In this document: one piece after another, positions 7,946-15,600 of the stretch
Layout of the letters: the number at the start of each line of letters is the position of its first letter
Numbering within the stretch: position 1 is the stretch's first letter
From: an uncultured Lacibacter sp.
Lineage (GTDB): Bacteria > Bacteroidota > Bacteroidia > Chitinophagales > Chitinophagaceae
Assembly: GCF_946479605.1 (NCBI RefSeq)
Contig: NZ_CAMLGT010000010.1
Span: forward strand, 1 to 31,898
Reading direction: 5' to 3'
Length of the DNA: 31,898 nucleotides
Made by a program: the position numbers and the translations under genes
The notes under the pieces: generated by a model
What the model was told of the DNA's origin: nothing
What the model saw: only the letters and a program-made list of their open reading frames with translations
Database searches by the model: none

Positions 7946-8611
7946 CTATATGTTAAGATAGTTCATGAGGTGATCGTAGTTTAAACGCAATTCTTCTTCT
8001 GTGAGGTTTTCGCCAAAATACTGGATCACATTGTACTCGTAGCGTTCAAACGAGGAGAGAATATCCTGTATATCGTTCTTATTTACTTTAATGGCTACCA
8101 TCAATTCACCTGTTGATACATCATTCCATGTATTGAGGTGAATGATCTTTGCATTGTTCGATTCAACAATACGGCCTATTTCAGAAATGTAAAAGCTGTT
8201 GGGCTGCATTTGCAAAATAATAATGCCACCCGGGATAGTTGCTGCATTATAATGCGATGCTGCCTGCAGCAGATCCTCTCTTGTAATTACGCCCATCAGT
8301 TCTCCATCTTCTTTCACCACAGGCAACATACTCAGCTTTTGCTGATGCATGATCTTCAGTGGCACAAGAAAAAAATCAGAAGGATTTATTTTAACGGGCA
8401 ATCCATTATGAAGAAAAGATTCAATAGTAGCCGTTTCTTCTTCATCTTCCACATCATCTTCATACACAAGCCCCATATACTGCTGATCTTTTACAACAGG
8501 TAATTCCGTAGTGCGGTTATCCCGCATCCAATCCAAAGCCTGCCGAACCGTATTGGTGGTTTGAAGTGTGGGTATATGATTTGATATAAGCTCGGCGGCT
8601 GTCATTTTCAT
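7946..8611 (-). CDS. CBS-domain protein with C-terminal ACT-like region
   Basis: The 221-residue cytoplasmic protein has two CBS motifs (residues about 5-60 and 70-125; LPVVKDQQYMGLVYEDD and LPVVKEDGELMGVITREDL), which usually bind adenosine nucleotides, and then a segment with the pattern of an ACT-like fold (GGIIILQMQPNSFYISEIGRI, residues about 130-210). CBS proteins of this design are typical neighbours of nadK and porG in Bacteroidota. The gene begins 12 nt after the stop of the alpha/beta hydrolase and is likely in the same operon. A second ATG lies two codons inside the chosen start. The ligand is not evident. Confidence 0.88.
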   Translation of the reverse strand: MKMTAAELISNHIPTLQTTNTVRQALDWMRDNRTTELPVVKDQQYMGLVYEDDVEDEEETATIESFLHNGLPVKINPSDFFLVPLKIMHQQKLSMLPVVKEDGELMGVITREDLLQAASHYNAATIPGGIIILQMQPNSFYISEIGRIVESNNAKIIHLNTWNDVSTGELMVAIKVNKNDIQDILSSFERYEYNVIQYFGENLTEEELRLNYDHLMNYLNI

Positions 8612-8623
8612 GTTCTTTCTTCG

Positions 8624-9397
8624 TTAGACGGGAACCGGAGTGTTCAGCTTTGTCAGGAACCCGTTTAATATTTCGTTAAACTCATCCGGTCGTTCCATCA
8701 TTGGAGCATGACCGCATTTATCAATGAAGTGTAGTTCTGAATTAGGAATAAGCTTATTAAACTCCTTCCCAACAAATGGAGGCGTGATGGTATCATTGTT
8801 TCCCCATATCAACAAGGTTGGGGTTTTTATTTCTTTCAGCTCATCACCTAGGTTATTGCGGATAGCACTCTTTGCCAAAGCAATTACCTTGATCACCTTT
8901 AAGCGCTGGTTCACAATATCATAAACCTCGTCAACCAATTCTTTGGTTGCCATTGCCGGATCGTAGAATGTTACTTCCGTTTTCTTACGGATATATTCAT
9001 AATCACCACGCTTGGGATATGAATCGCCCATGCCGTTTTCAAAAAGGCCTGAACTGCCTGTTAGAATAAGTGATTTGATTCTTTCCGGATGCTTTAATAC
9101 ATGCACTAACGCAACATGGCCACCCAATGAATTGCCCAGCAGATGTATATTTTCATAGCCTTTAAATTCAATAAACTTCTGTACATACTTCTCCAATCCG
9201 CCCACTGTTGTGTGCAGCAGATCAAGATCAAACAAAGGCAGCATGGGAACCACCACTTTGTTTCGTTTGCTGAAAAAGTCAATAAGATCTTTGAAGTTAC
9301 TTAATGCGCCAAATAACCCATGCAGCAGCATGAGCGGCTCACCTTCGCCTGCTTCGATATACTTAAACTTTCCTTCCTGTATAATTTCGTAGTTCAT
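8624..9397 (-). CDS. Alpha/beta-fold hydrolase
   Basis: The 257-residue product has the complete triad of the family: nucleophile Ser in GNSLGG, Asp in WGNNDTITPP and His in CGHAPMMERPDEF. The oxyanion loop LLHGLFG lies near the N-terminus. No signal peptide is seen, so it is likely cytoplasmic. I use the ATG at 9397 (MNYEIIQEGKFKYIEAGEGE) and not the TTG at 9409. It looks like the first gene of the run hydrolase, CBS, Omp85-like, nadK, porG-like. The substrate cannot be told from the sequence; esterases, C-C hydrolases and haloperoxidase-like members share these motifs. Confidence 0.88.
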   Translation of the reverse strand: MNYEIIQEGKFKYIEAGEGEPLMLLHGLFGALSNFKDLIDFFSKRNKVVVPMLPLFDLDLLHTTVGGLEKYVQKFIEFKGYENIHLLGNSLGGHVALVHVLKHPERIKSLILTGSSGLFENGMGDSYPKRGDYEYIRKKTEVTFYDPAMATKELVDEVYDIVNQRLKVIKVIALAKSAIRNNLGDELKEIKTPTLLIWGNNDTITPPFVGKEFNKLIPNSELHFIDKCGHAPMMERPDEFNEILNGFLTKLNTPVPV

Positions 9398-9479
9398 TAC
9401 TGGCAGCAAATAACAGTTGTTAATTGCTAAAATAGTTGATTTGTGTGAAAAATTGTAATTCAGTTACAAGTTGCCATTG

Positions 9480-10019
9480 TTATGGCTTCATCTGTGTACC
9501 TAGCTTTTCAAAGAAGTTTTCAAGCTGTGTAAACATGTTACTGAATATGGGTAGTACTGCGCCAACAGCATCAATTACTGTTGGGCCCAGTGGTTGAATA
9601 AAATTGTATGTGCGTGACTCTGCAATGGTTTCTTCTGCAAACAATTTCATTTGTGCTGCATAAAAAAACAGCACACTTAAAATAAGCAGATATAACAGTG
9701 CGTAACCTGCCACACCGCCAAGTTTATTTGCCCAGCCCAACCAGGCAAGATCAACCGCTTTTTCAATGAGCTTTGCTACTGCCCTTATTGCAAATACCGT
9801 TAAAAAAAACACAGCAGCAAAAGCAATAAAGGGCAACCATTGTGTACTGATGTTTGTTGATTCTGCCAGCCATGCAGCCACAACGGTGCTTAGTTTTAGT
9901 GCTGCCACAAGACCTATTACAAAGGCAATAATGGAAAACACAGCAACAATAAGACCACTGCGCAATCCTTTAATAATTGCAAGCGCAACAGCAATCAATA
10001 CAATGATGTCAATGATCAT
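9480..10019 (-). CDS. CvpA-family inner-membrane protein
   Basis: The 179-residue product has four hydrophobic segments (residues about 2-20, 23-45, 62-82 and 98-122). It fits CvpA/colicin V production proteins by its N-terminal pattern IIDIIVLIAVALAIIKGLRSGLI and the short helix-rich C-terminus. Family members are integral inner-membrane proteins linked to envelope stress tolerance and colicin V export in E. coli; the molecular role is unsettled. The gene begins 1 nt after the yqeY-like stop, so translation may be coupled. Confidence 0.85.
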   Translation of the reverse strand: MIIDIIVLIAVALAIIKGLRSGLIVAVFSIIAFVIGLVAALKLSTVVAAWLAESTNISTQWLPFIAFAAVFFLTVFAIRAVAKLIEKAVDLAWLGWANKLGGVAGYALLYLLILSVLFFYAAQMKLFAEETIAESRTYNFIQPLGPTVIDAVGAVLPIFSNMFTQLENFFEKLGTQMKP

Positions 10020-10020
10020 T

Positions 10021-10470
10021 TTATTTACTTAAAAGCTCTTTTACCACAGCACTAATGGTTTTACCATCGGCCTTGCCTGCAAGCTGTTTACTGGCAACAC
10101 CCATTACCTTACCCATATCTGCAGGTGATGCTGCACCGGTTTCTGCAATAATTCCCGCAATAATGGTTTTCAGTTCTTCTGCATCAAGCTGCTTGGGTAA
10201 AAACTTTTCAATTACAGCTATCTCTTCTTCTTCTTTTTGTGCAAGATCGGTCCTGTTCTGCTGCTGAAAAATGTCTAATGAGTCCTTGCGTTGCTTTACC
10301 AGTTTCTGCAGGAGTTTAATTTCATCATCAGCAGTTATTTCCCCACTTCCTCCCGATGTCTTGGCAAGAAGAATTGCTGCTTTAATAGCACGCAAACCAC
10401 GTAAAGCGGCTTCGTCTTTTGCTTTCATGGCCTCTTTCATGTGGGCCATAATATTTTGTTCCAGGCTCAT
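10021..10470 (-). CDS. GatB/YqeY domain protein
   Basis: The 149-residue protein matches the YqeY family over its whole length: MSLEQNIMAHMKEAMKAKDEAALRGLRAIKAAI at the start, KQRKDSLDIFQQQNRTDLA in the centre, and LPKQLDAEELKTIIAGIIAETGA and MGKVMGVASKQLAGKADG at the end. The fold resembles the tail domain of the GatB amidotransferase subunit, which binds tRNA, but a stand-alone YqeY lacks the catalytic part. It lies in a tight run with gldC (5-nt gap) and cvpA (1-nt gap). Confidence 0.93.
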   Translation of the reverse strand: MSLEQNIMAHMKEAMKAKDEAALRGLRAIKAAILLAKTSGGSGEITADDEIKLLQKLVKQRKDSLDIFQQQNRTDLAQKEEEEIAVIEKFLPKQLDAEELKTIIAGIIAETGAASPADMGKVMGVASKQLAGKADGKTISAVVKELLSK

Positions 10471-10475
10471 AATTA

Positions 10476-10820
10476 TTACTGGTTTTGTTTAAGCTGTTCT
10501 TTTCTGAATTTTTCCATAAAATCTTTTGCAAATGCTTTCATATCTGCAGTTATTTCGGGCTGGTTGGTGGCACGGTTAAATGTATCGGCCATTGTCATTA
10601 ACAACTGGTAATAAAAATCGGCCATTTCATCCACCATCATATCTTTTGTCCAGAGGTCAATACGCAACGCAGATTTATCAGCACCATCCCAAAATGCAAG
10701 CATCATTGCTTTAGCAGCCTGCTCCATATCTGCACTGCTGTCGCTTGCTTTCCATTTTATCTGCTCCGGCACTTTCTGCTCATCTAAATAAACATCAATG
10801 GTTATATTACTCTTATGCAT
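10476..10820 (-). CDS. gldC: Gliding-motility protein GldC
   Basis: The 114-residue cytoplasmic protein matches GldC: the start KSNITIDVYLDEQKVPEQIKWKA, then MMLAFWDGADKSALRIDLWTKDMMVDEMADFYYQLL. GldC is encoded across Bacteroidota, often also in strains that do not glide, and in Flavobacterium it supports gliding but is not a core secretion component. The ATG at 10820 is the only good start. A TACCTTTG -7 element lies 17-24 nt upstream, in the short gap between the glycosyltransferase stop and gldC. It leads the run gldC, yqeY, cvpA. Confidence 0.88.
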   Translation of the reverse strand: MHKSNITIDVYLDEQKVPEQIKWKASDSSADMEQAAKAMMLAFWDGADKSALRIDLWTKDMMVDEMADFYYQLLMTMADTFNRATNQPEITADMKAFAKDFMEKFRKEQLKQNQ

Positions 10821-10836
10821 ATAAAAAATTGTGCGG

Positions 10837-10844
10837 CAAAGGTA
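10837..10844 (-). promoter_or_regulatory. Promoter -7 element of gldC
   Basis: On the minus strand TACCTTTG (10844-10837) is identical to the -7 boxes before rplM, the glycosyltransferase and typA. No clear TTG is seen about 20 nt upstream, which would lie inside the glycosyltransferase 3' end, so the -33 part is weak. Confidence 0.45.
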
Positions 10845-10846
10845 GG

Positions 10847-11977
10847 TTATTCAGTTTTGGCAGCCAGTTCTATACAGTTCCACATTTTTTCAGCAGCAGC
10901 ATCCCAGCTGAATTTCTGCAACTGAAGTTTTCCACGTTCTATCAGCCGTGCCCTCAACGCTTCGTCTTTATAAATCAACATCATTTTATCAGCCATATCA
11001 TCAACATTGGCAGGGTCAATATACAAATAAGCTTCACCGCCCACTTCAGGCAACGCACTGTTATTTGAAACAATTGCCGGAACTCCGCATTGTAACGCTT
11101 CCAGTGGCGGCACACCAAAACCCTCAAAAAAAGAAGGATAGATCAGCGCATAAGCCGATGCAACTACTTTGCTGAGCTCTTGTTGGTCAAGATAACCTGT
11201 CAGTACAACATCATTCCTAAACTTGAAAGTGGAAAGGAGCTTTGTAAATTCTTCTGTTTTCCATGCCAGCCTGCCAACCAACAGCAGTTTCATATTACTG
11301 CGTTGACGCTTCTTGAATTTTGAAAACGCCTTTAGCAGATTAATGGGATTTTTTCTGGGGTGGATGGAACCTGTGTATATAAAATACTCATTGCCATTTG
11401 TGTATTGTTCTTTCACAGCTTCCCGCTCATCGTATGTAAGTGGCTGAAAAACAGCATGGGCCGCATTATAAGTGACATGGATTTTTTGCGGATCAATGTT
11501 GTATTGTGTAACAATATCCTGCTTGGAATACTCTGAAACTGTAGCAATTACTTTTGCTTTCTTTAAAAACCTTCCCGTGTTTTTTTTATAAAAACGCAGA
11601 TGTGATTTATGAATGAAGTCAGGATAATGCAAAAAAGCAAGGTCGTGTACAACAAGGCACTGAGGTACACTTGTTCTGATTGAACAAAATCCATCGGGGC
11701 TCACAAAAACATCGGCTTTGATTTTTTTTAAAACTCTGGGAAGCACCCAGTTATACCAAACGTTCCAGGCTAACGGAAATCTTGCCTCAGGCTTTACTAT
11801 AACAGGATGGATGTTTGAAGCATAAATAAACTCTTCTGCAAAAGGGCGGTCAAATAAAAAGTAAAATTGATGATCAGAATGTTGTATTGCAATACGGGAG
11901 AATATCTCCTGTATATAATATCCATAACCTTCTAATTTGCCCTGAAGCAACGCTTTTGTGTTAATTGCAATCACCAT
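10847..11977 (-). CDS. Glycosyltransferase family 4 (GT-B fold)
   Basis: The 376-residue protein has the C-terminal nucleotide-sugar domain of GT4 enzymes: YTGSIHPRKNPINLLKAF, then LLLVGRLAWK, and the EX7E-type motif EGFGVPPLE followed by ALQCGVPAIVSNNSALPEVGG. The N-terminal acceptor half includes VHDLAFLHYPDF and VSEYSKQDI. These retaining transferases use NDP sugars to build polysaccharide, lipid or protein glycans. It is not in a glycan cluster, so the acceptor is open. It carries its own upstream promoter element and is followed closely by the gldC promoter. Confidence 0.9.
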   Translation of the reverse strand: MVIAINTKALLQGKLEGYGYYIQEIFSRIAIQHSDHQFYFLFDRPFAEEFIYASNIHPVIVKPEARFPLAWNVWYNWVLPRVLKKIKADVFVSPDGFCSIRTSVPQCLVVHDLAFLHYPDFIHKSHLRFYKKNTGRFLKKAKVIATVSEYSKQDIVTQYNIDPQKIHVTYNAAHAVFQPLTYDEREAVKEQYTNGNEYFIYTGSIHPRKNPINLLKAFSKFKKRQRSNMKLLLVGRLAWKTEEFTKLLSTFKFRNDVVLTGYLDQQELSKVVASAYALIYPSFFEGFGVPPLEALQCGVPAIVSNNSALPEVGGEAYLYIDPANVDDMADKMMLIYKDEALRARLIERGKLQLQKFSWDAAAEKMWNCIELAAKTE

Positions 11978-11987
11978 AAGAGAGTTG

Positions 11988-11995
11988 CAAAGGTA
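11988..11995 (-). promoter_or_regulatory. Promoter -7 element of the glycosyltransferase gene
   Basis: TACCTTTG on the minus strand (11995-11988), 11 nt before the ATG. The -33 position, about 19 nt upstream, reads TGTTTT and not TTTG, so the match is partial. The leader would be very short. Confidence 0.55.
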
Positions 11996-12257
11996 GGCGT
12001 GAAACTATGAGATTAAAACACAGTGAATTTGTTCAACAAGAATAGAAAATTGCGAATTGAAAAAACGTTGATTTCCCAAGCATTTATTCATACAAAGTAC
12101 GATAGGATATTAAATTTTTTGTTTATACTTTTATCATCAGTATTGACTTGTGTTAATGTTGTAGCTAACTGTTTGATGTTGAAATTGCGGAAAATACGGT
12201 TGAACTTTTAAGCAGTTTCACTTAATCTTTCGAAATACTTTTAAAGCAAAAAAAATA

Positions 12258-12462
12258 ATCTTGGCCCTGTAAAAGTTTGGAACAGTAATTGCTATTTATT
12301 AGATGTTCTTTTAAAAAACAATAACATTATAAACATTTGCATATTAATGCTTTATAATTTAAAAATAATTCTTTCGCAACAGGGAAGAGTCAGGATACAT
12401 TGATGGTTTTACAATGTGGATTTTGGGTAAACGACCCCGCTTTCCAGCGGGGTCTATTTTTT
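12258..12462 (+). ncRNA. Possible small RNA ending at an orphan terminator
   Basis: A strong + strand terminator (12433-12462) has no gene upstream on its strand. The preceding 200 nt can fold: CCCTGT (12265-12270) pairs with ACAGGG (12379-12384), and ACATTG/CAATGT form a hairpin at 12397-12417. No clean TAnnTTTG promoter is visible for it, so the 5' end is a guess. It does not match tmRNA, and I could not match it to 6S RNA. Read this as a candidate only. Confidence 0.25.
12433..12462 (+). terminator. Orphan intrinsic terminator
   Basis: GACCCCGC (12433-12440) and GCGGGGTC (12447-12454) form a perfect GC-rich 8-bp stem with loop TTTCCA, followed by TATTTTTT on the + strand. Read on the minus strand there is no T-tract, so it acts on + strand transcripts, yet no + strand gene lies upstream within the gap. 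Confidence 0.8.
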
Positions 12463-12481
12463 GAATACACAAAAACACCTA

Positions 12482-12512
12482 TTGCGTGATTTAATTCTTC
12501 CTTATACATTTG
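12482..12512 (+). promoter_or_regulatory. Promoter of the small secreted-protein gene
   Basis: TTG (12482-12484) and TACATTTG (12505-12512) are 20 nt apart, a full match to the Bacteroidota consensus. The transcript would start near 12518, giving a leader of about 35 nt before the ATG at 12554. The promoter lies downstream of the orphan terminator. Confidence 0.75.
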
Positions 12513-12553
12513 TTTTCGTAATCCAGTATTCCAGTATCCTAAAAACGTATTCT

Positions 12554-13012
12554 ATGAAAAAGCTAGTCTTTGTACTTGCATTTTGTACATTATCTATTGT
12601 TTCTTTCTCACAACAATTTCAATCAGGACGTCAAAAGCATGATGGTAAGCCGGCAATGTTCAATGCTGTTGCTTCACGTTTTGCACCATCACAAAACTTT
12701 ATCAGTGATGTAATGAATGCCCGCCTGAATCAGAAAGTTGATCTGTTTGTAACAAATGGTTTCCGTTTTAAAGGCGAAGTATCTGCTATTACAAGCGATG
12801 CACCTGGTCTTACCACTGTTACTATTCAATCAACAGATCGGCCTGGTCTTATTCTTTCCATTTCAAAAATCACATTAGCTGATAATACCACTACATACCG
12901 TGGTATTATGATGAGCCAGAAACACAGCGATATGATGATGATGGAAAAAGATCCTGTTACCGGTTCCTATAACTGGAACAGAAAACAGGTTTCACACATG
13001 ATTGCAGACTAA
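12554..13012 (+). CDS. Small exported protein of unknown function
   Basis: I do not recognise a family. The 152-residue product starts with a clear signal peptide (MKKLVFVLAFCTLSIVSFSQQ, cleavage near residue 20). The mature part has a compact beta-rich stretch, QKVDLFVTNGFRFKGEVSAITSD followed by TTVTIQSTDRPGLILSISKITL, and then a Met-rich segment (GIMMSQKHSDMMMMEKDP). There is no lipobox and no T9SS tail, so a periplasmic location is most likely. I use the ATG at 12554 since the promoter lies between it and the earlier TTG at 12461. The T9SS-tailed protease follows after 50 nt on the same strand, so the pair may be one transcript. Confidence 0.8.
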   Translation: MKKLVFVLAFCTLSIVSFSQQFQSGRQKHDGKPAMFNAVASRFAPSQNFISDVMNARLNQKVDLFVTNGFRFKGEVSAITSDAPGLTTVTIQSTDRPGLILSISKITLADNTTTYRGIMMSQKHSDMMMMEKDPVTGSYNWNRKQVSHMIAD

Positions 13013-13062
13013 AAAATACTTGTTCCAGCAGGTAGATTTATTCCTTTATAAAATCCAATACT

Positions 13063-14688
13063 ATGACTCGTACACTCATCCTGAGTATTGTTGCTCTATT
13101 TGCAGCAGCAGCTCAAACAGCTTATGCACAGGTGCCTAAACTGAACAGCAACCCTACTGCTCAAGCCACTATTTTCCTTGATTTCGACGGACACACAGTA
13201 AGTACTCCTTATTGGAATGGTGGGCAAACTTTTTATGCTACACCTTCAGGGCTTACTGAAGCAAAAATCATTACCGCCTTTTATCAGGTAGCAGAAGATT
13301 TCAGTCCCTTTAACCTGAACATCACCACTGACTCAACAGTGTATTTTGCAGCTCCTCTTAACAAAAGACAGCGCATAATTATTACGGCGTACAGCAGCTG
13401 GTACGGTAGCGCTGGCGGTGTAGCTTATCTTAATTCATTCCGTTGGGGTATGGAAATTCCAGGGTTTGTTTTTGCAAACCTCTTAAACTACAACGAAAAA
13501 AATGTTGGTGAAGCATCTTCACATGAGTCAGGCCACACGCTTGGTTTAAATCACCAGACATACTATGATGCTAACTGTAACTTCGTTTATGAATACAACC
13601 CAGGTACCGGTACAAACGGATCGCCTACAAGCTGGGCACCAATTATGGGTAACAGCTATGGCAAAACATTAACGCTTTGGCACAAGGGTACTACTACACA
13701 AGGCTGCAGCAAATTGCAGGACGATTTAGCAATTTTGGGTAGCACAGATAACGGCTTTGGTTTTAAAGAAGACTTGGTTGGTAATACTACCCGTACAGCA
13801 ACCGCATTACCTATGTCAACTACAACAACTGCAAATAACCAGCCGGCAACAGGTTTTAATATCAGCAGCGAAATCAACTCATCAAGTGATATTGACATTT
13901 TCCGGATTGATATCAGCTCTGATACTCGTTTCCAGATTGCTGCTAATCCATCAACAAGCGGAACAACAAAACCAAATGTTGATATGCAACTCACGATCCT
14001 TGACTCAAGAGGAAATACCATCAACAGCTATAATCCACCAAATTCACTTGGTGTTTCTGTAGACAGTTTTATGACTGCAGGCACTTATTACCTCCGTTTA
14101 AATAACGTTGCCAACTCAAACGTATCGAACTATGGTATGCTGGGCGATTATGTTGTGAGTGGCGCAGCGCTTCCTTCAACACTGCCTGTACAAAGCATGA
14201 AGTTGAACGGAAAAGCAAACAACAATAAACATGAGTTAAACTGGAACATCATTGCCGATGAACCAATTGAATCAATTGTTATTGAATCATCAACAAACGG
14301 CATGGGCTTCAGCACTATGCTGGATGTAAACAGCAACAGCACAAGCTATAGCCATGTGCCTTCAGAAAAGAAAACAATCTACTACCGCTTACTGGTAACT
14401 ACCGCTTCACAATTAAAGTACTACTCAAATGTAGTAGCACTGCGTGAAGTAGGTGGTCAGTCAAAAGTGGATGTAGTAACAAATATTATCAGCAAAAATG
14501 AAATTGCCCTCAACAGCAACGGTTCTTACAACTGGCGTATTGTTGACATGAGTGGTCGTGCATTGGCAAATGGCCGCACAACATCCGGTTTCAATGTATT
14601 ACAAACCGGGTCACTCAACAGTGGTATGTATCTGTTACAGATCATCGATGGCGGTGATATTTCAACAGAAAAAATAGTAAAACAGTAA
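13063..14688 (+). CDS. Secreted metzincin-type zinc protease with T9SS type A sorting domain
   Basis: The 541-residue protein has a signal peptide (to about residue 22, AYAQ), then a catalytic domain with the metzincin zinc motif HESGHTLGLNH (residues 154-164: three His ligands and the catalytic Glu) and a downstream Met in APIMGNSYG (Met195) that suits the Met-turn. Residues about 255-365 fit a bacterial pre-peptidase C-terminal (PPC) domain (DIDIFRIDISSDTRF and GTYYLRLNNV). A Fn3-like part follows, and the last 70-75 residues form a T9SS type A sorting domain (IVDMSGRALANGRTTSG, then GMYLLQIIDGG and EKIVKQ). It is predicted to be exported by Sec and passed through T9SS to the surface or medium. 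Substrate is unknown. Confidence 0.9.
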   Translation: MTRTLILSIVALFAAAAQTAYAQVPKLNSNPTAQATIFLDFDGHTVSTPYWNGGQTFYATPSGLTEAKIITAFYQVAEDFSPFNLNITTDSTVYFAAPLNKRQRIIITAYSSWYGSAGGVAYLNSFRWGMEIPGFVFANLLNYNEKNVGEASSHESGHTLGLNHQTYYDANCNFVYEYNPGTGTNGSPTSWAPIMGNSYGKTLTLWHKGTTTQGCSKLQDDLAILGSTDNGFGFKEDLVGNTTRTATALPMSTTTTANNQPATGFNISSEINSSSDIDIFRIDISSDTRFQIAANPSTSGTTKPNVDMQLTILDSRGNTINSYNPPNSLGVSVDSFMTAGTYYLRLNNVANSNVSNYGMLGDYVVSGAALPSTLPVQSMKLNGKANNNKHELNWNIIADEPIESIVIESSTNGMGFSTMLDVNSNSTSYSHVPSEKKTIYYRLLVTTASQLKYYSNVVALREVGGQSKVDVVTNIISKNEIALNSNGSYNWRIVDMSGRALANGRTTSGFNVLQTGSLNSGMYLLQIIDGGDISTEKIVKQ

Positions 14689-14721
14689 GTTTTTCGATAG
14701 TCATAGTTTACCACTGGAACC

Positions 14722-14749
14722 AGCTGCCCCCTAAACAGTGCAGCTTTTT
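14722..14749 (+). terminator. Probable terminator after the protease gene
   Basis: AGCTGC (14722-14727) and GCAGCT (14740-14745) can pair around a 12-nt loop, followed by a short T run. The stem is short and its T run overlaps the putative -33 element of the next promoter, so it may be leaky. Confidence 0.45.
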
Positions 14750-14773
14750 GTCTCAACCCTTTGCTTACATTTG
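14747..14773 (+). promoter_or_regulatory. Promoter of the DUF4290 gene
   Basis: TACATTTG (14766-14773) is a full match to the -7 box. TTTG at 14747-14750 is the best -33 candidate, but the gap is only 15 nt, shorter than usual. The ATG at 14789 is 15 nt below the -7 box, so the leader would be very short. Confidence 0.5.
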
Positions 14774-14788
14774 CTATTATCAAGTATT

Positions 14789-15487
14789 ATGGAATACAAC
14801 AGAACAAGAAATCATTTAACCATTCGTGAGTACGGAAGACATATTCAGAAAATGGTTGATTATATTATAACCATTGAGGATCGTCAAAAACGGCAGGAGC
14901 AGGCACATGTAGCTATTGAACTGATGGGCTTTTTAAACCCTCACCTGAAAAACGTGGAAGATTTTCGTCATAAATTATGGGATCATCTGTTTTTGATTTC
15001 TGATTTTAAACTGGATGTTGACAGCCCCTATCCTATTCCTACAAGGGAGTCGCTGAAAGCAAAACCAGAACGTTTACCTTATCCAAAGCGCTATCCCCGC
15101 TATAATCATCTTGGAAAAAATATTGAAGTAGTTATTAATAAGGCTTTGCAGGAAGAAAACCCTGAAAAGAAACAAGGTTTCGCAAACGCTATTGCATACT
15201 ACATGAAGCTTTCCTATAATAACTGGCATAAGGAAAATGTACATGATGATGCTATTCAGTCTGAATTAAGCGCTATCACAAAAGGAGAACTTGAGTTCAA
15301 TAATCGTCCGTTTGTTCGCCAGTACCGCCCCAGTGATGATTTCCGTGAAAACCGTGGCGGCGGTGGCGGCGGAAAATTCAAAAAACATTTCCAGCAGCGC
15401 AATAATAATGGCAATAACCGTGGTGGCGGTGGTGGTGGCCGGGACAACCGTGGTGGTGGTGGCGGAAAATTCAAAAAACGCTATTAA
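14789..15487 (+). CDS. DUF4290 protein with Gly/Arg-rich tail
   Basis: The 232-residue product matches the Bacteroidota-specific DUF4290 family over residues 1-165 (MEYNRTRNHLTIREYGRH, then LWDHLFLISDFKLDVDSPYPIP and YMKLSYNNWHKENV). The function is unknown; no catalytic motif or signal peptide is seen. After about residue 185 comes a low-complexity tail with three runs of five or six Gly next to Arg-Asn or Lys-Phe-Lys-Lys (NRGGGGGGKFKKHF, RGGGGGGRDN, RGGGGGKFKKRY). Such tails often bind RNA. The start is the ATG at 14789, as the family begins there and a promoter lies just before it. A strong terminator follows, and then murA. Confidence 0.88.
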   Translation: MEYNRTRNHLTIREYGRHIQKMVDYIITIEDRQKRQEQAHVAIELMGFLNPHLKNVEDFRHKLWDHLFLISDFKLDVDSPYPIPTRESLKAKPERLPYPKRYPRYNHLGKNIEVVINKALQEENPEKKQGFANAIAYYMKLSYNNWHKENVHDDAIQSELSAITKGELEFNNRPFVRQYRPSDDFRENRGGGGGGKFKKHFQQRNNNGNNRGGGGGGRDNRGGGGGKFKKRY

Positions 15488-15512
15488 TCAGATTCCTCTG
15501 AATAACAATTTG

Positions 15513-15547
15513 AAGGTTAACAAGAAAATTCTTGTTAACCTTTTTTA
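15513..15547 (+). terminator. Intrinsic terminator after the DUF4290 gene
   Basis: AAGGTTAACAAGAA (15513-15526) and its complement (15529-15542) form a 14-bp inverted repeat with a minimal loop, followed by a run of T (TTTTTTA). It cleanly separates DUF4290 from murA. Confidence 0.88.
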
Positions 15548-15600
15548 TTTCACTGTACTTTGTTGTACGCAGTATTGCAACACTTACACTTACTACAGAT

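Larger units (their letters stand above)
11978..12553. other. 576-nt gene-free stretch
   Basis: This A/T-rich gap separates the minus-strand glycosyltransferase from the + strand secreted-protein gene. It holds the glycosyltransferase promoter (11988-11995), a palindrome TTTCGAAA near 12228-12235, a small hairpin (12397-12417), a strong + strand terminator (12433-12462) and the promoter of the next gene (12482-12512). An open frame at 12023-12211 has a TTG start and no recognisable protein features, so I do not call it. Confidence 0.7.

Noticed and set aside
12023..12211. 62-codon open frame in the gap after the glycosyltransferase gene
   Set aside because: TTG start, no promoter match in good position, A/T-rich composition typical of non-coding DNA here and no recognisable protein features.
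12259..12281. Sigma-54-like sequence (CTTGGCCC followed by TTTGG)
   Set aside because: The distance between the GG and the second element is 14 nt, not the fixed 10 nt, and the -12 GC is missing.
15532..15600. Longer murA with upstream TTG start
   Set aside because: The extra codons lie inside the terminator of the previous gene, and the ATG at 15601 gives the standard MurA N-terminus.
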